Below are positions 36,634 through 46,973 of a DNA stretch of 64,000 nt, in pieces (within the stretch, counting starts at the first letter, position 1; the number at the start of each line of letters is the position of its first letter). The notes beneath the pieces are model-generated. The model did no database searches. It was not told where the DNA came from and saw only the letters and a list, made by a program, of their open reading frames with translations. Origin of the DNA: a bacterium (GTDB lineage Bacteria > Verrucomicrobiota > Verrucomicrobiia > Verrucomicrobiales > Akkermansiaceae); NCBI GenBank assembly GCA_018222765.1, contig JAAEZT010000003.1:158577-222576 (forward strand), in the 5' to 3' direction. The position numbers were made by a program, and so were the translations under genes.

Positions 36634-38433
36634 ATGTCTGGCTACAAAAATCGACCGATCGACCCGCTTTCCCAAGCGGCCAGGCTTTCGCGGACGCAAC
36701 CCAATCCTATTCAGGTGCAACATCACACGATACCGGTCCAAGCGCAGCAGCCCTACTACCCCCAAGCTCCGCAGCAGCAACAATATCCTCAAGCCCCGCT
36801 CCAATACCAACAGCAGGAACCTCAATATCAGCAACCTGCTCCTCAATACCAGCAGCCTCTGCCACAACAATCTCAGCAACCGGTTGCTCCCCATTACCCG
36901 CAAGCGCCACAACAGCAGCAATACCAGCATCCCCTGCCGTATGCTCCTTCTGTGCCACAGGCTCCATACTACCCGGCTCAACAGCAGACTCACTATCAAC
37001 AGCCCCAACAATACCAACAAGCCACCCCTGAGCCGCCAAGGACACGCCGTCTGATCACTGGCAATTCCATGCCATCTCCGGCAACCCAACAGATCCCACT
37101 GCCCACAGCCACCCAGCGTGTGAGCGTCGGACCCCCAGCACTCACCGGAGAAATTCCGGTGCCTCCTCCCACGAGAGCCCTTAATGTTGGTGTTCCCCAA
37201 AATCAAGGGCAAGTCATTCCCGCCCCCACCACCACCCAACGGCTGGACGTGGGGCAAGCGCGCACCTCTTCAGGCGGGAACGCTCTCGTGCCTGCCAATC
37301 TCAACGGTGTCGCGGGTTCCCAAATGGCAAACCCTCCGGGACCTGAGGGACAACCTATTCCGCCTCCCCCTCCCACCAGATTGCTGGTCGGAAAAACAGA
37401 CGATCTAAAACCAGCCCAAGCCATTGTCGCCGCCACACCCGCTACTGCAGTGGCAGCCGCAGCTCCTGTCGATGAAGCTGCCTTGGACTCCGCAGTCACC
37501 AGCCTCGGACCGGTTCCTTACTACTCACTTAGCCAGATCGTCGAAAACCTCCAGACTCTCACCGGCAGCCATGTCGCTGCCGAAAGCAATCCCGGTGAAC
37601 GCTACCTCGATGAGCAGGAAATCGGCGAAGGTGGCACCTCCGTGGTCTATCGGGCTAAAGACAGGCGAATGAGGAGAGACGTTGCCCTCAAACGATTTAA
37701 ATCCATCTCACGGACCGACAAAGATCGTGACTACGCGCTAGAAATGAAATCCGCGTCGCATATTAACCACCCATACGTCGTGAGCATTTACGACGCCGAT
37801 ATCGATGAAAAAGGACGCTATATTGCCATGGAGCTGATCGAAGGCTTCAATATGGAGGAAGCGATCAAACTTCGGGAACTCAATTTCGACATCAACCGCT
37901 TTATCAATTTCGCCGAGCAAGCACTCGAAGGATTGGAAGCAACACATAAGGCCGGCTTGCTTCACCTCGATTTGAAGCCCTCCAACATCATGCTCTGCGA
38001 GCAAGGTGGAGGCCGCGATATTATCAAGCTCATTGACTACGGACGCGCCCAACTCATCCAGAACGAGGCGGGTGATGCGCCAAAAGGGCGTGGTCTCGAA
38101 GGAACCATTTTCTTTTGCTCACCAGAGCAGATTCTCAGAGAAGACCTCGATGTCCGCACCGACCTCTACGCTCTGGGAACCGTCTTTTATTGGATGCTCA
38201 CGCATCGACGCCCATTCGACGGAGGCAATCCCATCTCCATCATGTCGGCCCACCTTCAGCATATCGTCACCGACATCTCGGAAATCATTCCCAACATTCC
38301 CAAGTGGCTTGGTGAATGGGTCATGTCATTGATCGCTTTGGAAAAAGATGATCGTCCCCAGTCGGCTGCCGAAGCACTCGATACCCTGCTCAACGGAAGA
38401 GACGAACAGAAGGTCACCAAGTTCCGCGCTTAA
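36634..38433 (+). CDS. Ser/Thr protein kinase with a P/Q-rich repeat arm
   Basis: 599 residues. The first 130 are Gln/Pro/Tyr-rich (QQQ, YQQP). Residues 137-250 hold five spaced short motifs of the form T-R/Q-R/A-x-x-x-V/T-G, several preceded by (I/V)PxP (for example PPPTRALNVG and APTTTQRLDVG). The kinase domain starts near 329: GEGGTSVVYRAKD (glycine loop), Lys353 in VALK, HLDLKPSNIM at 444-453 (catalytic Asp446; canonical Arg is Leu), Asp468 in DYG, SPEQ and DLYALGTVFYWML. All key catalytic residues are present, so it should be active. There is no membrane helix. The partner for the repeat motifs is unknown. Confidence 0.85.
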   Translation: MSGYKNRPIDPLSQAARLSRTQPNPIQVQHHTIPVQAQQPYYPQAPQQQQYPQAPLQYQQQEPQYQQPAPQYQQPLPQQSQQPVAPHYPQAPQQQQYQHPLPYAPSVPQAPYYPAQQQTHYQQPQQYQQATPEPPRTRRLITGNSMPSPATQQIPLPTATQRVSVGPPALTGEIPVPPPTRALNVGVPQNQGQVIPAPTTTQRLDVGQARTSSGGNALVPANLNGVAGSQMANPPGPEGQPIPPPPPTRLLVGKTDDLKPAQAIVAATPATAVAAAAPVDEAALDSAVTSLGPVPYYSLSQIVENLQTLTGSHVAAESNPGERYLDEQEIGEGGTSVVYRAKDRRMRRDVALKRFKSISRTDKDRDYALEMKSASHINHPYVVSIYDADIDEKGRYIAMELIEGFNMEEAIKLRELNFDINRFINFAEQALEGLEATHKAGLLHLDLKPSNIMLCEQGGGRDIIKLIDYGRAQLIQNEAGDAPKGRGLEGTIFFCSPEQILREDLDVRTDLYALGTVFYWMLTHRRPFDGGNPISIMSAHLQHIVTDISEIIPNIPKWLGEWVMSLIALEKDDRPQSAAEALDTLLNGRDEQKVTKFRA

Positions 38434-38456
38434 GTCCTCGCCGACAACCATTCGTA

Positions 38457-38485
38457 AATCACGGGAATGCCGCCTGTGATTTTTT
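38457..38485 (+). terminator. Terminator of the kinase gene
   Basis: AATCACGGG (38457-38465) pairs with CCTGTGATT (38473-38481) with one G-U wobble around a 7-base loop. A T-run (38480-38485) follows on the plus strand, 24 bases after the kinase stop. Confidence 0.75.
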
Positions 38486-38497
38486 ATGTCCCGACGT

Positions 38498-38528
38498 AAA
38501 AAAACGACGGACCAAATCGTGCCGTCGT
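38498..38528 (-). terminator. Terminator of the ATP synthase operon
   Basis: ACGACGG (38504-38510) and CCGTCGT (38522-38528) form the stem. Read on the minus strand it is followed by seven T residues (38497-38503 on the plus strand are A). It lies 25 bases past the atpC stop and back to back with the kinase terminator. Confidence 0.8.
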
Positions 38529-38552
38529 CTTTGAGATTTGAGGGAGGGAGCT

Positions 38553-38960
38553 CTAGCGGCGCTTACGCTTCAGCTTGAGCATGGCCTCGGACTTGGCAAT
38601 GGACATCATGAGGGCCTGCATTTCCTCGGGATCATCACCCACCACTCCATCCAGAGCATTTTTGGCACGCTTCATTGCTTCTTCGACCTGATGCTCGTCG
38701 ATGGCATCCTCGCCGATCGCAAGATCAATCAGTACGGAAACCTTATCGCCGGTCACTTCCACGAATCCCTCACCAACAGCAAGCTCCTCGACTCTACCGT
38801 CCTTAAGGTAACGAAGCTCACCGGGCTGCAAGGGTGCCACCAATGCGGAGTGCATTGCCAAAATGCCCATCTCACCTTCGCTACCAGGCAGGTAAACGTC
38901 ATCGACGGAATCTGAGAAGATCGTCTTCTCGGGAGTTACGATGTCGAGTTGGAATGGCAT
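38553..38960 (-). CDS. atpC: F1Fo ATP synthase subunit epsilon
   Basis: 135 residues, last gene of the ATP synthase operon. The N-terminal beta-sandwich is typical: FQLDIVTPEKTIFSDSVDDVYLPGSEGEMGILAMHSALVAPL. The C-terminal helical pair (DEHQVEEAMKRAKNALDG and the tail to KRKRR) matches the inhibitory helices of bacterial epsilon. Starts 27 bases after the beta stop, without a Shine-Dalgarno sequence. Part of the central stalk in the membrane-bound enzyme. Confidence 0.95.
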   Translation of the reverse strand: MPFQLDIVTPEKTIFSDSVDDVYLPGSEGEMGILAMHSALVAPLQPGELRYLKDGRVEELAVGEGFVEVTGDKVSVLIDLAIGEDAIDEHQVEEAMKRAKNALDGVVGDDPEEMQALMMSIAKSEAMLKLKRKRR

Positions 38961-38987
38961 GAGATAAAATGGGCTTGGTTGGATAAC

Positions 38988-41403
<2,416 letters not shown>

Positions 41404-41444
41404 GGGAAATGAAGAATTTTAGATTTGATAAGCGGAACCAATTC

Positions 41445-42977
41445 CTACTTCCAACTTCCTTTGAAGTCTTCGAGGGCGTTCTTAAGCCCGACATTGATGT
41501 CGTCCGAAAGTGCCTTCTCGTCGGCGATCTTCTGAAGAAGTTCGGCCTTACGCGTGGAAAGGAATTCTTCAAGAGCACTCTGACACTCCTTGACGCGTTC
41601 CACATCGACATCGTCGAAGTGACCGTTCTGCATGGCCCAGAGAACTGCCACTTCCATCTCCATGGAAAGCGGTGAATACTGGTTCTGCTTGAAGAGTTCC
41701 ACAATGCGCTGTCCGCGGTTGATCTTGGCCTTGGTGGCATCATCAAGATCCGAACCGAACTGGGCGAAGGCCTGCAGTTCGCGGAACTGTGCGAGGTCTA
41801 ATTTGGTTGTTCCTGAGACTTTCTTAATCGCCTTGGTCTGCGCCGCGGATCCCACACGGGAGACGGAGAGGCCAACGGAAATCGCAGGGCGGATACCTTG
41901 ATAGAACAAGTCGGTCTCAAGGAAGATCTGACCGTCGGTAATGGAGATCACGTTGGTGGGAATGTATGCCGAAACATCGCCAGCCTGGGTTTCAATAATT
42001 GGAAGCGCAGTCAGGGAGCCGCCGCCTTCTTTTTGCGAGAGACGAGCGGAACGCTCGAGGAGACGTGAGTGAAGGTAGAAAACATCTCCAGGATAAGCCT
42101 CACGACCGGATGGGCGGCGAAGAATCAGGGACACCTGGCGATAGGCAACAGCCTGCTTGGAAAGGTCATCAAAGACGATGAGAACGTCCTTACCTTGATC
42201 CATGAGATATTCGGCGAGAGCACATCCGGAGTAGGGTGCGAGGAACTGGTTGGTTGCAGAATCCGAAGCGGAAGCCGCAACGATGATGGTGTTGTCGAGA
42301 GCGCCGGCTTCTTCGAGAATGGAAACGGTCCGGGCGACGTTTGACTGCTTCTGGCCGATCGCAACATAGACACAGTAAACTGGCTTGTGGTCTTTGAGGC
42401 GACCTTCAGCAGCGGCCTTGTTCTGATTGGACTGCGAAATGATGGTGTCGATCGCGATGGTCGTCTTGCCGGTGGAGCGGTCACCAATGATGAGCTCACG
42501 CTGGCCCCGGCCAATAGGAATCATAGCGTCAATGGAAGCAATACCGGTCTGAAGCGGAACCGAAACGGACTCACGCTTAATAATCCCGGGAGCAATCTTC
42601 TCAACAGGATATTCGGTTTCCGAAGCAATCTCTCCTTTGCCATCGATCGGACGAGCAAGGGTGTCAACAACACGACCGAGAAATGATTCGCCAACGGGAA
42701 TCGAAAGAAGCTGACCAGTGGTCTTACACTCCATCCCTTCGGTGATGTGCTTCCCGTCACCGAGGAACACAACTCCCACTTCACCTTCCTCAAGGTTCAG
42801 AGCGAGGCCCATCAGGCCGCCGGGGAATTCAATCATTTCATTCAGCTGCGCGGAGCTGAGTCCTTCCACTTTGGCGACACCGTCACCAGTTTCACGGACG
42901 ATACCGATGTTGGTCTTCTTAACGGACGTTTTGACGTTCGCGATTTGGGCTTCCAGTTCTTGGAGAATGCTGCTCAT
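41445..42977 (-). CDS. atpA: F1Fo ATP synthase subunit alpha
   Basis: 510 residues, normal length. Walker A reads GDRSTGKT, where the usual form is [24 protein letters not shown], the [22 protein letters not shown] region, [19 protein letters not shown] and the Arg-finger region ([15 protein letters not shown]) are all present. Regulatory nucleotide-binding subunit of F1. 36 bases from the delta gene. Confidence 0.98.
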   Translation of the reverse strand: MSSILQELEAQIANVKTSVKKTNIGIVRETGDGVAKVEGLSSAQLNEMIEFPGGLMGLALNLEEGEVGVVFLGDGKHITEGMECKTTGQLLSIPVGESFLGRVVDTLARPIDGKGEIASETEYPVEKIAPGIIKRESVSVPLQTGIASIDAMIPIGRGQRELIIGDRSTGKTTIAIDTIISQSNQNKAAAEGRLKDHKPVYCVYVAIGQKQSNVARTVSILEEAGALDNTIIVAASASDSATNQFLAPYSGCALAEYLMDQGKDVLIVFDDLSKQAVAYRQVSLILRRPSGREAYPGDVFYLHSRLLERSARLSQKEGGGSLTALPIIETQAGDVSAYIPTNVISITDGQIFLETDLFYQGIRPAISVGLSVSRVGSAAQTKAIKKVSGTTKLDLAQFRELQAFAQFGSDLDDATKAKINRGQRIVELFKQNQYSPLSMEMEVAVLWAMQNGHFDDVDVERVKECQSALEEFLSTRKAELLQKIADEKALSDDINVGLKNALEDFKGSWK

Positions 42978-43013
42978 GACTTTAAAGGGTTAGAGAGTGG
43001 GTAACGGAGATTG

Positions 43014-43406
43014 TTAAAATGAATTTGCAAGGGTTTCGAGGCGGGCCTTGACCGAGCCATCGTAAACGTCGTTTCCGACGCGGATGCGAAGACCGCCGAG
43101 GAGTTCGGGGTCGACTTTGAATTTGAATGTCAGTCCCTCGCCGTATTCTTTACAAAGAGAGGTTTGGACTTTACCGAGAGTTGTTTCATCGAGCTTGGCC
43201 GCGCTTTCCACGGTGACCTGCTTTTTGATCAGTTCGGCCTGAACGAGACGACGAAGAGAAACAAGAATACCGCGATAGTCACGGGGCTTCTCATCGCCGA
43301 TTCTCTTGATGATGGGCTTCAACTTCCGCGTGTTGATTTTACCGTCCTTTTGGCAAAGGCGGAAAATCCGGCGAGCGGTGCTCTGGGCGACTTTGGAAGC
43401 TTTCAT
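43014..43406 (-). CDS. atpH: F1Fo ATP synthase subunit delta, short form
   Basis: 130 residues; typical bacterial delta is about 175-180. The C-terminal part is clear: LGKVQTSLCKEYGEGLTFKFKVDPELLGGLRIRVGNDVYDGSVKARLETL is the standard stretch ending in GGLRIRVGNDVYDGSVK. The N-terminal six-helix bundle, which normally binds the alpha N-termini, looks shortened to about 50-60 residues. Assignment is supported by its place between b and alpha. No second start fits. Confidence 0.9.
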   Translation of the reverse strand: MKASKVAQSTARRIFRLCQKDGKINTRKLKPIIKRIGDEKPRDYRGILVSLRRLVQAELIKKQVTVESAAKLDETTLGKVQTSLCKEYGEGLTFKFKVDPELLGGLRIRVGNDVYDGSVKARLETLANSF

Positions 43407-43434
43407 CGGATGTTAAAAATTGACGAAATGGATT

Positions 43435-43971
43435 TTACAAGCTGGAGAGCGCTTCTTTATTGATGCGCTTCTGGTCGGTAGCATTGAGGGTCTTACCGGT
43501 GACTTGCGTGGTAGTTTCAACGACGAGACGGCCGAATTCCTTTTTGATCTCCGCTTTGAGTGCGGCGGCTTCGGCTTTGGATGCTTCCTCAGCTTTGGCG
43601 AGAATATTTTGAGCTTGGGCAACCGCCTCCTGGGATTTTTTCTCTGCAAGGGCGGCAGCGCTCTCTTTGGCTTCATCTACAAGGCGCTTGGCGTCCTCGT
43701 TGGCCGCTTCTAGGAGAGCGGCCTTTTCTTGTTCGCTGTCAGCAAGCTTCTGCTCGATCTCTGCGAGCTTGGCTTCACCATCGGCAATGCGATTCTTCCG
43801 CTTTTCAAGGATCTCTTGGATCGGGCCAAAGGCAAATCTCTTGAGGACGTACAGCACCAGGGCAAAATTAACTACCTGTGCGATGAACAAAGGCGCTTTC
43901 CAACCGAAAGTCCGGCCGATCTCTTTTGCGGTGTCAGCGAGGCCTCCGGCTTCTGCGAGAAGTGTGAACAT
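43435..43971 (-). CDS. atpF: F1Fo ATP synthase subunit b
   Basis: 178 residues. One membrane helix near residues 25-50 (APLFIAQVVNFALVLYVLKRFAF) is followed by a long Ala/Glu/Lys coiled coil (KRKNRIADGEAKLAEIEQKLADSEQEKAALL is the early part), the peripheral stalk pattern. Starts 79 bases after atpE, with the hairpin at 44018-44041 between the two genes. Confidence 0.95.
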   Translation of the reverse strand: MFTLLAEAGGLADTAKEIGRTFGWKAPLFIAQVVNFALVLYVLKRFAFGPIQEILEKRKNRIADGEAKLAEIEQKLADSEQEKAALLEAANEDAKRLVDEAKESAAALAEKKSQEAVAQAQNILAKAEEASKAEAAALKAEIKKEFGRLVVETTTQVTGKTLNATDQKRINKEALSSL

Positions 43972-44017
43972 GTGACTTGGTGGTGGTGTAGTTAGGGAAA
44001 AGAATCAGAAGAAAGGT

Positions 44018-44041
44018 CCGCGCTTCCCGCAGGAAGCGCGG
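44018..44041 (-). promoter_or_regulatory. Intercistronic hairpin between atpE and atpF
   Basis: Perfect 10-bp stem CCGCGCTTCC (44018-44027)/GGAAGCGCGG (44032-44041) with a 4-base loop, 9 bases after the atpE stop. On the minus strand it is not followed by a long U-run, so it is more likely an mRNA-stabilising or processing element, or a partial attenuator, than a full terminator. It could raise c-subunit message over the downstream genes, matching the c-ring stoichiometry. Confidence 0.7.
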
Positions 44042-44050
44042 TAAAAACAC

Positions 44051-44281
44051 TTAAACGGCGAAGGCCGAGAGGATGAAGATACCCTCAATAAGAGCTGCAA
44101 GAATAATCGAGATCACGAGGATCGGAGTAGCGGCGCCTGGGTTGCGTCCAGTTGCTTCAGCGGCTCCACGGCCCAGAAAGCCGATGCCGATTCCACCACC
44201 TACAGCCGCGAGGCCGACGTGAACAGACTTGAGGTCGATCTCAGCAAGAAGTGAGAACATTGCGAACAATTCAGTAAACAT
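44051..44281 (-). CDS. atpE: F1Fo ATP synthase subunit c
   Basis: 76 residues from the ATG at 44281; a longer frame to 44329 adds a Lys/Thr-rich leader with no family match. Two membrane helices: the first is Gly-rich (HVGLAAVGGGIGIGFLG), then GRNPGA (polar loop), then PILVISIILAALIEGIFILSAFAV with the ion-carrying Glu66. No Gln in helix 1 and no Ser/Thr after Glu66, so the sodium signature is absent and proton coupling is inferred. The leader upstream is A/C-rich without a Shine-Dalgarno sequence. Confidence 0.95.
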   Translation of the reverse strand: MFTELFAMFSLLAEIDLKSVHVGLAAVGGGIGIGFLGRGAAEATGRNPGAATPILVISIILAALIEGIFILSAFAV

Positions 44282-44359
44282 TGTCTTGGTTGTTTTGGTT
44301 TGGTTTTTGTTTTTAACTCCGGCCTCCACGGTTTGCCCATAGTCCGACCGGCGAAATTT

Positions 44360-45235
44360 CTAGTGATGCTCTTCGTCGCCGTGATCGCAAATAAGATTCA
44401 AGAAAATGGCGGCTAGGAGCGAAAAGACGAGAGCTTGGATGAGACCCACAAGAATCTCCATAAAGCAGAAAGGAAGAGCGGGAAGGAAGGCCAAATTCTC
44501 AGGCACAAGCATCATGAGCTTCTCAAGAGTTTGCTCCCCGCCGTAGATATTACCGAAGAGTCGGAAGCTCAACGCAATGGGGCGAATCAGGATAGAGATG
44601 ACTTCCAGAATTCCTACCATGAAAAATACCACGACCATGATCTTCATCATGATGCCCTGAAATTTCCCTTTGGGAGCGAAGATATGCGCGACGAATCCTT
44701 TGACACCGTTTTCCTGATAGGCCCAGAAAGTCCAGACTGCCATGAAGGTCACGGCCATCGCAGAGGTCATGTTTAGGTCGGCATTGCCGCCGCGGAGCAA
44801 AGGAAGATAGTGGCTTCCACCACCGTCGTACTTAATATCCCAACCCAAAGTTCCAACACCTGGCATCAACGCGAGCCAGTTATTGACTAGGATGAACAAG
44901 AAGGTGCCTCCGAAGAACCAGAAGGTTTTTTTTACCAAGTGATCACCCAAAAGGCTTCCAAAAAAGTTATAGAGGCCTTCGATGAGCCACTCGGCAAAGT
45001 TCTGGAAGCCAGCAGGAACCATGGCGATCTTCCCCGCTGCAGCCCGGCAAAAGAGAACGATCAGGAGGGTGGAAAACCACACCATGATCGATGAATTAGT
45101 GAAGATCCCGGAGAAGCTGTCGGTGACAGATTCTGCATTGAGAGGCATCTTGTGCCCTCCAGCTGCGAAAGCCGAAGATGCCGTTGCGAAAAAGACCACA
45201 ACTGCGGCTGGAAATATACGAAGAAAACCTTGCAT
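44360..45235 (-). CDS. atpB: F1Fo ATP synthase subunit a
   Basis: 291 residues, about six membrane helices. IRPIALSFRLFGNIYGGE contains the essential Arg of the proton path, and LVGLIQALVFSLLAAIFL closes the protein. The first 25 residues (RIFPAAVVVFFATASSAFAAG) look like a cleavable signal peptide before the first true helix, as reported for some other bacterial a-subunits. First gene of the operon; no atpI is seen upstream. Its leader contains a CRP-type palindrome and a hairpin next to the start. Confidence 0.95.
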   Translation of the reverse strand: MQGFLRIFPAAVVVFFATASSAFAAGGHKMPLNAESVTDSFSGIFTNSSIMVWFSTLLIVLFCRAAAGKIAMVPAGFQNFAEWLIEGLYNFFGSLLGDHLVKKTFWFFGGTFLFILVNNWLALMPGVGTLGWDIKYDGGGSHYLPLLRGGNADLNMTSAMAVTFMAVWTFWAYQENGVKGFVAHIFAPKGKFQGIMMKIMVVVFFMVGILEVISILIRPIALSFRLFGNIYGGEQTLEKLMMLVPENLAFLPALPFCFMEILVGLIQALVFSLLAAIFLNLICDHGDEEHH

Positions 45236-45243
45236 CGGAATCC

Positions 45244-45259
45244 GTCCCGATTCCGGGAC
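45244..45259 (-). promoter_or_regulatory. Hairpin next to the atpB start codon
   Basis: GTCCCG (45244-45249) pairs with CGGGAC (45254-45259) across a 4-base loop, 9 to 24 bases upstream of the atpB ATG. A competing pair GGAATC (45238-45243)/GATTCC (45249-45254) shares bases with it, so two exclusive folds are possible at the ribosome site. Translational control is an inference. Confidence 0.4.
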
Positions 45260-45302
45260 ACGCGAGCGGTCTATCTATGAGCTTGACTTCATTCAAGTCG
45301 AA

Positions 45303-45322
45303 TTTGTGAAAAATTTCACAAA
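45303..45322. promoter_or_regulatory. CRP/FNR-family-type palindromic operator upstream of the ATP synthase operon
   Basis: TTTGTGAAA-AA-TTTCACAAA has perfect 9-base arms. Its core TGTGA-N6-TCACA is the E. coli CRP consensus half-site pair. It is centred about 77 bases before the atpB start. A second dyad, CTTGA-N6-TCAAG, lies near 45279-45296. A CRP/FNR-family regulator is the natural candidate; which one exists in this organism is unknown. Confidence 0.55.
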
Positions 45323-45418
45323 GTCCATTTTTGCCCGTGGTTACAAGGATTCAGGATAGTTTGGTCATCCGAATTTTCGGCCAATTCCCGGGCAAAAAAT
45401 TAGATTATTCACAATTTT

Positions 45419-46948
45419 CTAGTGTGCCGTCCGGAATCCCAGATCGGGTCGACGGACGTTTCGATCCTCCAACCATTCACGGCTGGCCACTCCCTGACCG
45501 GGGTTTTTAAACGATCCTCCGGCGGCAACCGGCTTCTTCGGACTGAGCTGAAATGCCGGATTCAATTCCGGGTCACGCGTCCATTCCCGGACGTTCCCAG
45601 CCATTCCCACCAAACCGACACCAGTTAGGTCATCTGGAGACAAATCAGCCGGGCCCCAGCTCGAAATTTTCTCCGGAGCGCCCTCGTAGTGAGCCGCCGC
45701 CGCCCATTCGTCCATCGTAGGAAGTCGGGAGCCCTCCCACTGGCAATAGGCCCATGCATCCCACCAGTCAATTCCCACAACCGGGCACTGGGCAAAAACC
45801 CGACGCCCGTTCCAATCTCCCCCCTTTTGGGCTGCTTCCCACAAATTGTTCCAATCATCCGGGAAATGGCCAAACTTCTCCACCGGTTGATCCGAGTGAT
45901 CGTAACTCCGTGCCACCGCCGTGCCTCCGATTTCCAATTCATCGAGGAATCGCGCGTATTGCGACAAGGTAACTTCCGTCTTACTCATCGAAATCCCCTT
46001 TTCCAAATTCACCGTCCGCCCCCCATGTATCTCCACCTGACCAGACGGGATGGAAATCCAAACCGGGCCGGCTCCATTGGCCGAATCATCGGTGTCCGGG
46101 GGAACCTTGCCCGCACCTTGATTCATAAAGTAAATTAATGCCCCAAAAACCACAACCCCGGCAACGATCGCCGCAACGGTCGCTGAACGGTTGGAGCTCG
46201 GCACAGAAGCAACTTCCACAGGCTGAGTCATCGAAGCTTGGGCCTCTTGCTGCGATTCATCCGTTCCCTCCAATTGCCCGAGCACCTGCTGGGACAATTC
46301 CTGAATCTGCCGCCAAGATAAGGGATGCTCTCGCTCCAAATCAGCCATAAATCCCAACAGGGAATTTACCCGAACCGCTCCGGGTTCTCCACGAACCAAC
46401 ATATTATTAAAAACCACGCCAAGCAGTTGCTTGGCCTTAGTTCCCAATATTAAATCGGGCTTCCCATCGACCGCGAGGTTCATCATGCGGACCTTATTTT
46501 TCTTGTCGATAATGATGTGATGCAGCCCCATCTCCACCGAAGCCATTCCCATCGCTTCAAGATGAAGCATCGCAGTGGCAATCTGATCCAGAAGGATCAC
46601 CACCTCCACGGGCTTATATTGCCTGCCCTGATCATGGAGCTCTTCCAAATCCGCTCCTTCCAGACGCTCCCGGGCAAAATAGCTCGCATCATCACTGCAA
46701 ACGGCCTCGTAAACAGCCCCAATTCCGGGATGCTTTACCAAAGCCTTCGCCCGCACATCCGCGAGAAAAGCCTTGATCCATGTGGGATCCATGGCCGCTT
46801 CCTGTTTGAGCATTTCCAGCATCACGGTGCGGTCCATCGAGACCTGCTCCGCTTGCCACAAGCGGGTCAACTGACCTTCGCTGACAAGTTTCACGAGACG
46901 GTATCCTCCTACCGTTTCACCTTCTTGTCGTCTTTGGAAGGAACTCAT
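45419..46948 (-). CDS. Pseudokinase - membrane helix - FGE-like (SUMF1) domain protein
   Basis: 509 residues. Residues 12-225 have the kinase N-lobe/C-lobe pattern (YRLVKLVSEGQLTRLWQAE, VKHPGIGAVYEAV, YFARERLEGADLEEL), but every catalytic residue is gone: the VAIK Lys is Glu45 (VMLE), HRDLKPxN reads as SVEMGLHH (137-144) and DFG as NLA (157-159). A membrane helix spans 255-276. Residues 296-509 form an FGE/SUMF1 fold (WISIPSGQVEIHGG, ISMSKTEVTLSQYARFL, GIDWWDAWAYCQWEGSRLPT, GMAGNVREWT, RPDLGFRTAH) without the C-terminal catalytic cysteines of true formylglycine enzymes. Cytoplasmic pseudokinase and external FGE-like sensor are inferred. Confidence 0.82.
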   Translation of the reverse strand: MSSFQRRQEGETVGGYRLVKLVSEGQLTRLWQAEQVSMDRTVMLEMLKQEAAMDPTWIKAFLADVRAKALVKHPGIGAVYEAVCSDDASYFARERLEGADLEELHDQGRQYKPVEVVILLDQIATAMLHLEAMGMASVEMGLHHIIIDKKNKVRMMNLAVDGKPDLILGTKAKQLLGVVFNNMLVRGEPGAVRVNSLLGFMADLEREHPLSWRQIQELSQQVLGQLEGTDESQQEAQASMTQPVEVASVPSSNRSATVAAIVAGVVVFGALIYFMNQGAGKVPPDTDDSANGAGPVWISIPSGQVEIHGGRTVNLEKGISMSKTEVTLSQYARFLDELEIGGTAVARSYDHSDQPVEKFGHFPDDWNNLWEAAQKGGDWNGRRVFAQCPVVGIDWWDAWAYCQWEGSRLPTMDEWAAAAHYEGAPEKISSWGPADLSPDDLTGVGLVGMAGNVREWTRDPELNPAFQLSPKKPVAAGGSFKNPGQGVASREWLEDRNVRRPDLGFRTAH

Positions 46949-46973
46949 CTAATTTGAACCCGAGCTGATTAGC

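Noticed and set aside
36634..37060. Gln/Pro-rich repeats at the start of the kinase gene considered as a DNA repeat or CRISPR-like array
   Set aside because: The repeats are short, imperfect, in frame and coding; no conserved repeat-spacer pattern.
45419..46948. FGE-like domain considered as the maturase for the two sulfatases
   Set aside because: The C-terminal catalytic cysteines of formylglycine-generating enzyme are missing (the protein ends LGFRTAH).
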